From: Geofilum rubicundum JCM 15548
Lineage (GTDB): Bacteria; Bacteroidota; Bacteroidia; Bacteroidales; Marinilabiliaceae
Length of the DNA stretch: 64,000 nt
Assembly (NCBI RefSeq): GCF_000974365.1
Contig: NZ_BAZW01000001.1
Span: 124,001 to 188,000, forward strand
Direction: 5' to 3'
Positions within the stretch are counted from its first letter, which is position 1. Every line of letters starts with the position of its first letter. Under the pieces are notes generated by a model. It was not told the origin of the DNA. It did no database searches and was given only the letters and a program-made list of their open reading frames with translations. Positions 21,165-29,340 of this stretch are shown here, piece after piece. Position numbers and translations under genes: made by a program.

Positions 21165-21671
21165 TTACTTCACTTTCAGTGGCAGTCCCGCCACCATTAA
21201 CAGGACCTGATCAGATTTTTTGGCAATGTACTGGTTCATCCAGCCCTGCAAATCGGTAAACTTACGTGAGGCCTCGTCCTGCGCATGGATGCCCATGCCC
21301 AGTTCATTGGAGACCACAAACAATTGGTTGTTTTTTTGGATGAAATGGTCCCACTCGTTTTTGGCCACTTTCAGAGCGGCGTCCACATCGTAGTTGTTGT
21401 CATGAAAAATATTGGTCAGCCACAAAGTGATGCAATCCAGAAGAATGGTTTTGTTTTCCAGGTCCAGACTGCCCAGATGCTTTTCCTCTTCAACCGTTGT
21501 CCATTGCGGGCCCCGATCGTTCTGGTGCCGTTGTATGCGTTGGGTGAAATCCTCGTCCCAGTGTCGGGCCGTCGCCAGATACACGGGTTGGTCACTGGCG
21601 GCCTCCGCCAGCTGCTGTGCATAAGAACTTTTGCCGGAGCGTTGGCCCCCGGTAATGAAGGTAATGGCCAT
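21165..21671 (-). CDS. cobU: Adenosylcobinamide kinase / adenosylcobinamide-phosphate guanylyltransferase
   Basis: This bifunctional enzyme phosphorylates AdoCbi and then transfers GMP to it. The P-loop GGQRSGKSSYA lies at about residues 8-18. HQNDRGPQW carries the region that accepts GMP, and VSNELGMGIHAQDEASRKF is a diagnostic block. Its 168 residues are slightly shorter than E. coli CobU but complete. It opens the biosynthetic part of the operon, 155 bp after the BtuG-like lipoprotein gene. Confidence 0.95.
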   Translation of the reverse strand: MAITFITGGQRSGKSSYAQQLAEAASDQPVYLATARHWDEDFTQRIQRHQNDRGPQWTTVEEEKHLGSLDLENKTILLDCITLWLTNIFHDNNYDVDAALKVAKNEWDHFIQKNNQLFVVSNELGMGIHAQDEASRKFTDLQGWMNQYIAKKSDQVLLMVAGLPLKVK

Positions 21672-21826
21672 AGTTGCAAGTTTTAGGAAAATCCCGGGTG
21701 CTGTGCCGTTGCACAGTACCCAGGATCTATCGGACAGATAATCAAATCCAGATTAATCGAGGAATAGCGCCCAGTAGGGGGATATTCCTACAGTGATATC
21801 TTTTAGCGCATGTCCCTGCTCAGAAA

Positions 21827-22942
21827 TTAGAAAACAATTCGGGAAGGGCCTATTCCCAATCCATCGCTGAGGGTTTGGGTAAGGACTCCATTTGTCGGAT
21901 TGTAAATCTCAATGCTGCCGGATTTGTCCCACGCCGGAACAACAAATACATAGAGTTCTCCATTGTCGGGATGGACAGAGAAGCCGTAAAAATTTCCACT
22001 GTTCGCAATAAATGGCGCTTCAGGAAACGCTTCAGCATTTATTGGCATGGCAAAGACCCCTCGGCTATCGGCCGTATAAATTGTTTCTCCATCAGGACTG
22101 ATGCCAATATGTGAAGGGTGATTTTGGTCACTTATTTTAATTTCCCGGACGATTTCCTTAGAAACTCCCGAAATCTTCGCCAAATAGGAGGGGGTTTCCT
22201 CAATCAATTCCCAGGTTGCGTTGTCATAAATAGTTGAACCGTAGCAAACCACCCAAATGTAATCTTCCTTATCCACAGCAAAGTGCTTTGGGCCGTCAGG
22301 GGTTTGAATGGTACTAACAACAGAATTGGTACCAGGATCAATCACTGATACGGTATTATCAGTGGAATAGCCTCCACTGTTGGCTACCCAAATCAAATCA
22401 TTATGAACAAGAATGCCTTCTGTTCCCAGTCCTGTTTTAATGGTCTTTACAATCTCATGTCCCACAGGATTGATAACTACTACCTCACCGGTAGCTCCGC
22501 CCCATTGTGTTACATACAAATGGTCATTATGCTTTGCTATGAATCTGGGATTGTTTAAATTCTCAATATTGGTGACCCACTCAAATGTTTCTCTGTTGAC
22601 AACTGAAACATGATTGGATGCGTTCAACACAAGAAAGGCCTCATTATTGGCTACTGTCATATCCATTAATACATCACCAAGTACGGCATCATTGCCATTG
22701 GCTGTTTTAAAGATATTGCCGCTTACGTTCTTGTTCTGCTTACTCAAAAAAGAAACGCTCGCGTTACTTTTACCCCAGGCACCTTCGTTGAGAATTATTG
22801 CGCCATCTTTGTAGGATGGCTTTGTGCTGTCGTTATCATCATCGTCGTTGCAGGCAACAAATACTGATGAAATCATCAATATTGTTAATATTCTGACTGA
22901 CAAATTTTGTCCTTTGACAAATAGTGATCTAAAGTTTTTCAT
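21827..22942 (-). CDS. BtuG-like surface cobalamin-binding beta-propeller lipoprotein
   Basis: The protein is predicted to be a lipoprotein: after the start at 22942 (MKNFRSLF), a hydrophobic stretch ends in the lipobox FVACN, followed by an acidic NDDDDND run typical of surface export in Bacteroidota. The rest is a YncE/DUF5074-type propeller with repeated VSVVNRETFEW, VVVINPVGHE and VSVIDPGTN blades. In Bacteroides, BtuG proteins of this type cap BtuB and bind cobalamin very tightly. Position between btuB and cobU, behind a B12 riboswitch, supports the same role. An alternative start at 22966 adds 8 residues. Confidence 0.85.
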   Translation of the reverse strand: MKNFRSLFVKGQNLSVRILTILMISSVFVACNDDDDNDSTKPSYKDGAIILNEGAWGKSNASVSFLSKQNKNVSGNIFKTANGNDAVLGDVLMDMTVANNEAFLVLNASNHVSVVNRETFEWVTNIENLNNPRFIAKHNDHLYVTQWGGATGEVVVINPVGHEIVKTIKTGLGTEGILVHNDLIWVANSGGYSTDNTVSVIDPGTNSVVSTIQTPDGPKHFAVDKEDYIWVVCYGSTIYDNATWELIEETPSYLAKISGVSKEIVREIKISDQNHPSHIGISPDGETIYTADSRGVFAMPINAEAFPEAPFIANSGNFYGFSVHPDNGELYVFVVPAWDKSGSIEIYNPTNGVLTQTLSDGLGIGPSRIVF

Positions 22943-23003
22943 TTTTACTAATTTTATTTTTGACAATTAATATATAAACTAAAAGGGTGTATTGAATTTA
23001 TCA

Positions 23004-24908
23004 CTAGAATCGAATATTTAAGGATGCTTCATAATGACGTAATGGCATGGCATACCATGCCATTATTTGATATCGGGTATTCCAAACATTTCGGATTTTC
23101 AGACTTAATTCACTTTTTACCGGCAAGGCCGGTAGGTGAATGGTGGTAAATAAATCACCCAACAGATAAGGTTTTAAGCTGTTCTCGTAATCATAATACC
23201 TTTTTCCCGCGCCATTTAAGGAGAAGCCTGAAGTTACAAGCTTTCCGGACCAGGTGAATATTCCGTTCAATCGATGGCGCGGTGTATATATCATCTGCTT
23301 TCCATCATATACGTCATCTGTTTTTAACCGGGAATGGGTGTAGTTGTAATGGATCTTGGCACCTATGGCAGATTTACCAAGGGAAATCTGGTTGTTCCAT
23401 CTTAATTCCACGCCCATTGACTTGCCACTTTTTTTGTTGGTGGGCATCCATATGGCATCTGAGCCCTGCAGCCATACAATCCAATCATCCACAAAAGTCA
23501 CAAAACCGGTAGCCGAAAAATCAGAAGCGATACTTTCTTTTCGGAGTTTGTATTTGAGACTGGCATCTCCTGACCAGCCTGATTCAGGGCTCAGGTCAGG
23601 ATTTCCCCTCGACCATGTATCTTCTTTCCAGTAAATATCATTGAATGTAGGAATGCGGTAATTCCGGGAAATGTTTCCCAATAGAGAAAGGGCGGAAGTC
23701 AGGGGCAGTTCGCCACCATAGGCGAATACGAATGGATGTATATTGCCGTCCGACATTTCATTCCGCGCGCTGATAACACTGGTCAGCCGTTTGTTAAAGC
23801 TCTGAAACTGGAAGAACGAAAAAGCTGCTAGCCGATCCCTGCTTTGGGTTTCTATGTATCCGTCTGACTTTCCGGATTCATTGGTAAAGTTAATTCCAAC
23901 ACTCCATATCTGACCATCGGTCAGATTAAATCTGGTTTCGATTTCGCTCACCAGTGATAAGGACTGGTTGTTGCCGCTGTTGGAGTGGATGGCTAAATCG
24001 ATGTAATCCACTTCGTTCCAGATGACTCCCTGTTTGATGTTAAGCTGAAAAAACTCGGTGTAATATTTATAATTAAGGGTACCTGTTAGATTATTGTCGA
24101 TCTGGTTTTGTTCATTTGGCCGACTGTTGGTCATCATTGTTTGGATATTTTTATCATAATGCTGATACCAAATACCGGTGGTGAGGAGTGAATTCCTTGT
24201 TGTTCTGATATGGTTTTCCTGAAGAAAGCCATATTGTTGATAATCGGCATTGGATTGTTTCTGTCGTTTATTATCAGGACGGGAAGTGTTGAAAAAATCA
24301 AAGTCGTTGTCACTTTCACCAGCAAAAACAGAGATTGTTCCAGCTGCCTTTTGGTTGCCGATCTTCGCTCCAAGCATAATATCCTTTTTACCAAAACTGC
24401 CAACTCCGGTATTGAGGTATCCGCCGTTTTTGTGGGTAAAGATATTCGAACCTGATAGATGCAGAACGCCTGCCATTGCCCCACTTCCGTAAAGCGTGCC
24501 TGCTCCTCCGTACTGCACTTTTACATCGCCCATAAAGGCAACGGGCATTACGGATAAATTAACGCCACTATTCATGGGGCTTTGAATGTTTATCCCGTTC
24601 CATATTACCGCGGTATGGGCACTTCCTCCTCCGCGCATGGAAACTGATGAGAGTCCACCGGGGCCGTAAGTTCTCAGGGCTAGCCCGGTTGATACTGACA
24701 ATAAATCCGACAGAGAGGAGGATAGAAGCATTTTTGTTAAGGTGCTGTCAGGACTTTCAGTTACGGCGCCCACGGAATAAGCTTCCAGACGATTAGAACG
24801 CACTGTTACCTCATTCAGCATCACAGGGTTATCGCCCGAAATTGTCTGACCGTCAGCCACCACATATAGCAAGCTAAAACCAATTAGCAGGATTTGTCTT
24901 AAAAACAT
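23004..24908 (-). CDS. btuB: TonB-dependent outer-membrane cobalamin receptor
   Basis: This 634-residue outer-membrane receptor is predicted to import corrinoids using TonB energy. A signal peptide (MFLRQILLIGFSLLYVVADG) precedes a short region with LNEVTVRSNR. The plug follows with SVSMRGGGSAHTAVIWNG and GGAGTLYGSGAMAG, then a beta-barrel ending in an aromatic-rich strand (HYEASLNIRF). It is the first gene after the cobalamin riboswitch at 25026-25212 and is followed by the BtuG-like gene, the usual pairing in gut Bacteroidota. The substrate is inferred from this context. Confidence 0.92.
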   Translation of the reverse strand: MFLRQILLIGFSLLYVVADGQTISGDNPVMLNEVTVRSNRLEAYSVGAVTESPDSTLTKMLLSSSLSDLLSVSTGLALRTYGPGGLSSVSMRGGGSAHTAVIWNGINIQSPMNSGVNLSVMPVAFMGDVKVQYGGAGTLYGSGAMAGVLHLSGSNIFTHKNGGYLNTGVGSFGKKDIMLGAKIGNQKAAGTISVFAGESDNDFDFFNTSRPDNKRQKQSNADYQQYGFLQENHIRTTRNSLLTTGIWYQHYDKNIQTMMTNSRPNEQNQIDNNLTGTLNYKYYTEFFQLNIKQGVIWNEVDYIDLAIHSNSGNNQSLSLVSEIETRFNLTDGQIWSVGINFTNESGKSDGYIETQSRDRLAAFSFFQFQSFNKRLTSVISARNEMSDGNIHPFVFAYGGELPLTSALSLLGNISRNYRIPTFNDIYWKEDTWSRGNPDLSPESGWSGDASLKYKLRKESIASDFSATGFVTFVDDWIVWLQGSDAIWMPTNKKSGKSMGVELRWNNQISLGKSAIGAKIHYNYTHSRLKTDDVYDGKQMIYTPRHRLNGIFTWSGKLVTSGFSLNGAGKRYYDYENSLKPYLLGDLFTTIHLPALPVKSELSLKIRNVWNTRYQIMAWYAMPLRHYEASLNIRF

Positions 24909-25025
24909 AGTTACAAATGATTAAAATTAGCTTTAACCATTCGCAACAAACGGATTATGTAAAAATAGAACGAAATGAACGAGTTCTATTCTTCGCTTTT
25001 CACCCGAAAGCTACGAACTGAATTT

Positions 25026-25212
25026 TTGGCAGGTCTTCTGGCTCGCTCCTGTTTTTGACGCCTTCCCATACGCGTTCAGCGCACAGTGGCAAAAGTGGTG
25101 TCAAAAACATTAATAGAACTTACAGCTGCGGGTACAGCTCCGGAATCTTCCTTTCGGAATCACCGGATTCCCTCTTCATTTAGTTCCGTGACAACGGGAC
25201 TAAAACCAAATA
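25026..25212 (-). promoter_or_regulatory. Cobalamin riboswitch upstream of btuB
   Basis: Read on the minus strand, the region has the cobalamin aptamer landmarks in order: GGGAATCCGGTGA, a second ATTCCGGAGCTGTACCCGC block continuing into AGCTGTAAG, GGGAAGGCGTC, and the B12 box GCCAGAAGACCTGCC at its 3' end. It lies about 118 bp before btuB. It is expected to shut off the downstream operon when adenosylcobalamin is plentiful. Confidence 0.95.
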
Positions 25213-25218
25213 CGGATG

Positions 25219-25226
25219 CAAATGTA
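25219..25226 (-). promoter_or_regulatory. Putative -7 element of the cobalamin operon
   Basis: On the minus strand TACATTTG fits TAnnTTTG just upstream of the riboswitch, placing the transcript start at about 25212. No convincing -33 TTG was seen. Confidence 0.5.
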
Positions 25227-25799
25227 AGGCTTAATTTTTAAATCGGAAGAAATAGGGGCGTGTTTTTTAGTAACAGGATATGAACAGGCTCATCCATTAA
25301 TTTATCCAGATCCTCAAAAAAATATCAGTTGGTTTGTATTAAAGAGAGGGTTAAATAAACGCAATATTGTTTCAAAGAGAGGGTTGTTTTTGAATGTGTT
25401 TGTATCATAGAGGGGGTAGTTTTTGCAGGGTTTCTAGAAAGGCTTTAATTATCTACAACTGATGCTATGTCTTGAAACAAAAGGACTTGTAAGGTGAACA
25501 CAATAATTGTTGTTGGATAAACAACAAAACAGTTGGATACAAAAAAACGGTATGGGTCAGGCTGCCACATCCCTGCCGAAATAAAAGATGAAATTTTTAT
25601 TCCATTTTTCACGACCAAGACCGAAGGCAGTGGTCTCGGGACTCAGTTACTCCCGACAAATCCTAGGGGCCCACGGCTGTACCATTTTCTTTAATTCATC
25701 TTCTGGTGCGACTGTTTTTACTGTGCGCTGGTAGGGCAATTGGGGGCTTGGTGGAAAAAGAATTATCTGCTATCTTAGGGTTGAATTGAAAATAGGCCT
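25227..25799. repeat. Gene-free region with three 33-bp degenerate tandem repeats
   Basis: No gene is visible here. Three imperfect repeats start at 25333, 25366 and 25399, exactly 33 bp apart. Each centres on AAAGAGAGGG or a variant. A perfect hairpin follows at 25507-25527 (TTGTTGTT, loop GGATA, AACAACAA). The rest shows nothing I recognise. Confidence 0.5.
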
Positions 25800-26675
25800 A
25801 TGTCAAATGTTGCATTGATTGTACCGGAGCGGGCGGCCGATATCGGTAGCTTTATGGTGGGGCGCTTGCTGCCCTTTCGTCAGAAAAGGGCCGTGGGGCC
25901 CTTTGTGTTTATTGATCATATGGGCCCCGCAAAGATGGGTCCTGAAGAGAATCTGGATGTCTTGCCGCATCCGCATATAGGATTATCCACACTGACCTAT
26001 TTGTTTGAGGGGGCCATCCTGCATCGCGACAATATGGGCAATGAAGTGGAAATCCGGCCGGGGGCGGTTAACTGGATGACGGCCGGAAAAGGGGTGGTGC
26101 ACTCGGAGCGGACGCCCGATTATATGCGCAAGGCGGAAAAGGCGCTTCATGGTTTGCAAATATGGGTGGCCCTGCCTCTTGATCTGGAGGAAACGGATCC
26201 TTCTTTTACCCATGTTGAAGCCAGGGATATCCCTCAACTGGAAAGAGACGGCTTACAGATTAAGCTCATTGCCGGAGAGGCTTTTGGCCAACAATCTCCC
26301 GTTCCTGTTTACAGCCGCTTGTATTTTCTTGAAATCAAAAGCAGCATCACTCAAACCATTCAGTTGGGCGACGAGCTTTATGGCGAAAGTGGTCTGTACA
26401 TTTTGGAAGGTTGTGTTAGGAGTGATGGAAATGCTTATGAGCCGAAGCAGCTGCTGATAGCCAAGGACAGTAAGTTGTGTACCTTCGAGATGGAGGCTGG
26501 TTCAACGGTTTATCTTTTCGGCGGTGAACCTTTTCCCGAGGAGCGGTACATCGACTGGAACCTGGTCTCGTCCAGTAAGGATCGTCTCAGTCAGGCACGT
26601 GAAGACTGGATCAACCAGCGCTTTCCGATTCCACCCGGAGAAAGCGATTATATTCCTTATCCCACACGGGATTGA
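25800..26675 (+). CDS. Pirin family protein
   Basis: This is a bicupin protein of the pirin family. The metal-binding residues of the N-terminal cupin are visible as HPHIG (two His near residues 59-61) and VVHSERT (His and Glu near 102-104). Blocks RLLPFRQKRAVGPFVFIDHMGP and GLQIWVALP are typical. Bacterial pirins include quercetin dioxygenases and regulators of central metabolism, so the exact activity is open. At 291 residues it is complete. It is transcribed alone, and the first copy of the 29-bp repeat begins 37 bp after its stop. Confidence 0.92.
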   Translation: MSNVALIVPERAADIGSFMVGRLLPFRQKRAVGPFVFIDHMGPAKMGPEENLDVLPHPHIGLSTLTYLFEGAILHRDNMGNEVEIRPGAVNWMTAGKGVVHSERTPDYMRKAEKALHGLQIWVALPLDLEETDPSFTHVEARDIPQLERDGLQIKLIAGEAFGQQSPVPVYSRLYFLEIKSSITQTIQLGDELYGESGLYILEGCVRSDGNAYEPKQLLIAKDSKLCTFEMEAGSTVYLFGGEPFPEERYIDWNLVSSSKDRLSQAREDWINQRFPIPPGESDYIPYPTRD

Positions 26676-26711
26676 TGGTGTTTCTATTGTTTCTTAGATC
26701 AAAATGTTATT

Positions 26712-26740
26712 GGCTCAAACCTGCATCGATTTATTGCATT
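26712..26740 (+). repeat. 29-bp direct repeat, left copy
   Basis: This sequence begins GGCTCAAACCTGCATCG and is identical over 29 bases to 28014-28042. The two copies bracket the ATPase gene. Confidence 0.9.
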
Positions 26741-26748
26741 ATTCAAAA

Positions 26749-26797
26749 ATTTATCCATGAAATTTTAAAATTAAATTTTAGAATTTCATGGATAAAT
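26749..26797. promoter_or_regulatory. Large palindrome in the ATPase promoter
   Basis: Perfect 16-bp arms (26749-26764 and 26782-26797) flank an AT-rich centre that is itself nearly palindromic. The right arm ends 4 bp before the -7 element at 26801, so a protein bound here could control the ATPase gene. A cruciform or transcript hairpin is also possible. Confidence 0.7.
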
Positions 26798-26800
26798 CTC

Positions 26801-26808
26801 TATATTTG
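26801..26808 (+). promoter_or_regulatory. Putative -7 element of the ATPase gene
   Basis: TATATTTG fits TAnnTTTG and lies 39 bp before ATG 26847, just after the palindrome. Confidence 0.5.
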
Positions 26809-26846
26809 CCATGAATAGCTTAAATTAAACAAAAGTTTATTTGGCG

Positions 26847-28009
26847 ATGATTGATCGAAGGATTATAGCAGATATTAAGGATTCGTTGGACTTTTTTCCG
26901 GTGGTTTCCATTATTGGCCCAAGACAGGTGGGTAAAACTACTCTGGCCAAGCATATTATTTCTCAATTCGAAAAGCCCACATTATATTTGGATTTGGAAA
27001 TCCAGTCGGATTTATTCAAACTAAATGATGCTGAATTGTTTCTTTCCCAACATTCCGATTATTTAGTGGTCATTGACGAAGTTCAGATCAAGAAAGAATT
27101 GTACCCACTCATTCGGGGTTTGGTCGATCAACATCGAGTGCCCTCTCGTTTTTTATTATTAGGTTCTGCTTCGCCTGAACTGATACGTGATTCCTCGGAA
27201 TCATTGGCGGGGCGCATAGCTATCATCAGCTATTTCCAATTGGGCTTACTGAAATTCCTGATACGATTTCTCAAAACGATTTGTGGGTGAAAGGAGGTTT
27301 TCCCGATATGCTTTTTACCGAAAAGCAGAAACTATCATATCGTTGGATGGAAAACTTCATTGGCACCTACTTAAACCGTGATTTGTTGCAATTGGGATTG
27401 AAGGCCTCGCCAAAAGTGATCCGCAACTTGTGGACTATGATGGCACATCTAAACGGTCAGTTGTTGAATGCCACAACTATTGGTAACTCATTGGGAGTAA
27501 CAACACCCACTGTGAAGCGTTATGTTGATTTTCTGGAAGATGCTTTTTTGCTAAAGAGCTTGCACCCGTTTCATTGGAATATTTCGAAACGAATAGTAAA
27601 AACCCCTAAAGTGTTTCTTACTGACACTGGGATTTTGCACCATCTACTTGGGGTGAACGACTTTTTATCTCTTTCAGGAAATCCAATTGTTGGCAGTTCA
27701 TGGGAGTCGTTCGTATTCAATCAGGTGTTGGCTATAAAGCCCGACGGCCTTGACCTTTTTTTTTATCGTACTCACCAAGGTGCTGAAGTCGATTTGGTTT
27801 TTGCCCGTGGATTAACCGTTGTTGCTACCGCCGAAGTAAAGTATTCCAACTCGCCGCAATTAACTAAGGGGAATTTTCAAGCATTTGACGATTTGAAAGC
27901 ACCTATGAATTATGTAATCACGCCATCTTCGGACGAGTTTCAGATGAAGGAAAATGTGCGGGTCTGTCCTCTTAAAAGTTTTGTAATGAGTTATTTGAGT
28001 GTTCTTTAA
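26847..28009 (+). CDS. AAA ATPase with DUF4143 C-terminal domain, frameshifted
   Basis: The N-terminal AAA domain has Walker A GPRQVGKTTLAKH, Walker B DYLVVIDEVQ and a sensor stretch FLLLGSASPEL. The C-terminal DUF4143 half has DLWVKGGFPDML and the nuclease-like block FYRTHQGAEVDLVFARG with AEVKYS. The frame breaks near 27220: one missing base restores RIA-YHQLFPIGLTEIPD and yields about 388 residues, a usual length. ATG 26847 is preferred over an upstream TTG. The family is widespread, often laterally acquired, and has no settled function. The gene is flanked by perfect 29-bp direct repeats and preceded by a large palindrome. Confidence 0.88.
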
Positions 28010-28013
28010 TGAA

Positions 28014-28042
28014 GGCTCAAACCTGCATCGATTTATTGCATT
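28014..28042 (+). repeat. 29-bp direct repeat, right copy
   Basis: This is identical to 26712-26740. It starts 5 bp after the ATPase stop and overlaps the final codons of the DUF2867 remnant on the minus strand. Confidence 0.9.
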
Positions 28043-28265
28043 TTTTCAGCGTTGATCGGATGATGAGTCCGTGAAAAGGCTTTACCGGGAGGAAGTACAT
28101 TTCCCCCATCCCATTGTTAAAATGTACCGCAGTGGTAATGCTGAAGACTTGCTTTTCTTTATCCCTCGGTGATGGAGTTAGCAAAAAGGAGGCTCTGAAA
28201 TTCAGGTGCTTATCGTTTTCTCCCAAAATGTATTCCTTGTCCGTTCTGGCATAGACCTTTTGGAA
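28017..28265 (-). pseudogene. C-terminal remnant of a DUF2867 family protein
   Basis: The minus strand encodes HFQKVYARTDKEYILG, LNFRASFLL and FNNGMGEMYFLPVKPFHGL, the closing part of DUF2867 proteins, which often follow an NAD-binding epimerase domain. The N-terminal part is gone. The last residues and stop codon lie in the 29-bp repeat. Confidence 0.65.
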
Positions 28266-28274
28266 ATGGACTGG

Positions 28275-28398
28275 CTACTTTCCTTTAATGCCCAGTTGTT
28301 CCACTTTTGCTGTTCGCACCTCTCTTATAGCTGTTGGCCAGTGCAGTGCATAAGCTCTCTTTATCGGGATGCCCGTTGATGATTAGTATGTTGTGCAT
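28275..28398 (-). pseudogene. Collapsed remnant of a flavodoxin-fold NAD(P)H oxidoreductase
   Basis: From ATG 28398 the strand reads MHNILIINGHPDKESLCTAL and on to NSYKRGA, a clear N terminus of the NAD(P)H-quinone oxidoreductase/KefF-like family. The frame then changes and reads KVEQLGIKGK and stop, which resembles the family's C terminus. The whole middle is deleted. Confidence 0.65.
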
Positions 28399-28421
28399 AA
28401 ATGATACGTTTTTTTAAAGGT

Positions 28422-29216
28422 TTATTTCCCCAGTTTCAAAATCCGGAGGGCACCTTGCACCACCAGCAAAAAGACGATGGTGCCGACAATTAAATCGGGG
28501 TAGGCCGTTTGGGTCCAGAGGACGAAGAGGCCTGCTGTGATGACGCCCAGGTTGATGATGATGTCGTTGGAGGTGAAAATCATGCTGGCTTTCATGTGGG
28601 CCTCTTCCTTGCTTTTGGATTTTTGAAGCAGGTAAAGGCAGATGCTGTTGGCGATAAGGGCCAGAATGGAAACCACTATCATGGTGCTGAAATCGGGGAG
28701 TTTTTCCGCACCTAAAAATCGACGCAGTACCTCTAAAAAGCCTAGCGACGCAAGGGTGAGCTGGAAATATCCGGCCACTTTGGCGACTTTTTTCTTGCGG
28801 AGCAGCGGTCCACCCACCGCATAGAGGCTGATGGCATAGACAAAGGCGTCGGCCAGCATGTCCAGACTGTCGGCCACCAATCCCATCGACCGGGAAATCA
28901 ATCCGGTGGTCATCTCAATGATGAAAAAGGCAAAGTTGATGATGAGGACGGTCCACAGGAGTTTCTTCTGATGGCTGTCTTCTAAGAAAGTGGTTTTTGC
29001 ACTGGCCTGGCTGGACAGCCTGCGGCTGCCCAGGTTCAGACTGCTGAGCGCGGTTTCTATGGGAGTGGGTGGACCTTGATGGTAGATGGTTAGTTGGCGG
29101 TTGGACAGGTCAAAGGTCAATTCGCGGATGCCATCCATTCCATCCAGTTTCATGCGGATGAGGTTTTCCTCTGAAGGGCAGTCCATTTTTGTGATTTCAA
29201 AAATGCTTTTTTCCAT
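28422..29216 (-). CDS. Cation diffusion facilitator-like transporter with N-terminal HMA-like domain
   Basis: Residues 1-70 form a heavy-metal-associated-like domain in which KMDCPSEE carries a single Cys. The rest is a CDF-type membrane domain: IINFAFFIIEMTTGLI, SMGLVADSLDMLADAFVYA with the Asp pair of the metal site, and a second paired site at FTSNDIIINLGV. It probably exports a divalent metal. The protein is 264 residues and appears complete. The fused metal-sensing domain is less common. The usual cytosolic C-terminal CDF dimerisation domain is absent. The metal cannot be inferred. Confidence 0.85.
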   Translation of the reverse strand: MEKSIFEITKMDCPSEENLIRMKLDGMDGIRELTFDLSNRQLTIYHQGPPTPIETALSSLNLGSRRLSSQASAKTTFLEDSHQKKLLWTVLIINFAFFIIEMTTGLISRSMGLVADSLDMLADAFVYAISLYAVGGPLLRKKKVAKVAGYFQLTLASLGFLEVLRRFLGAEKLPDFSTMIVVSILALIANSICLYLLQKSKSKEEAHMKASMIFTSNDIIINLGVITAGLFVLWTQTAYPDLIVGTIVFLLVVQGALRILKLGK

Positions 29217-29340
29217 AACTGCTGAATGGCCTTAATTTTTCCGTAAAAAATAAATTGGTCCCTTGCTGCTGCGCGTTAACCGACTTAAGTTTCGGGGGCA
29301 TCAACATGGTGACTCAAATATACGAAAAAATACGATTGGC

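Noticed and set aside
25333-25431. CRISPR-like spacing of three 33-bp repeats
   Set aside because: The whole 33-bp unit is degenerate with no distinct spacers, and no cas gene is in the window.
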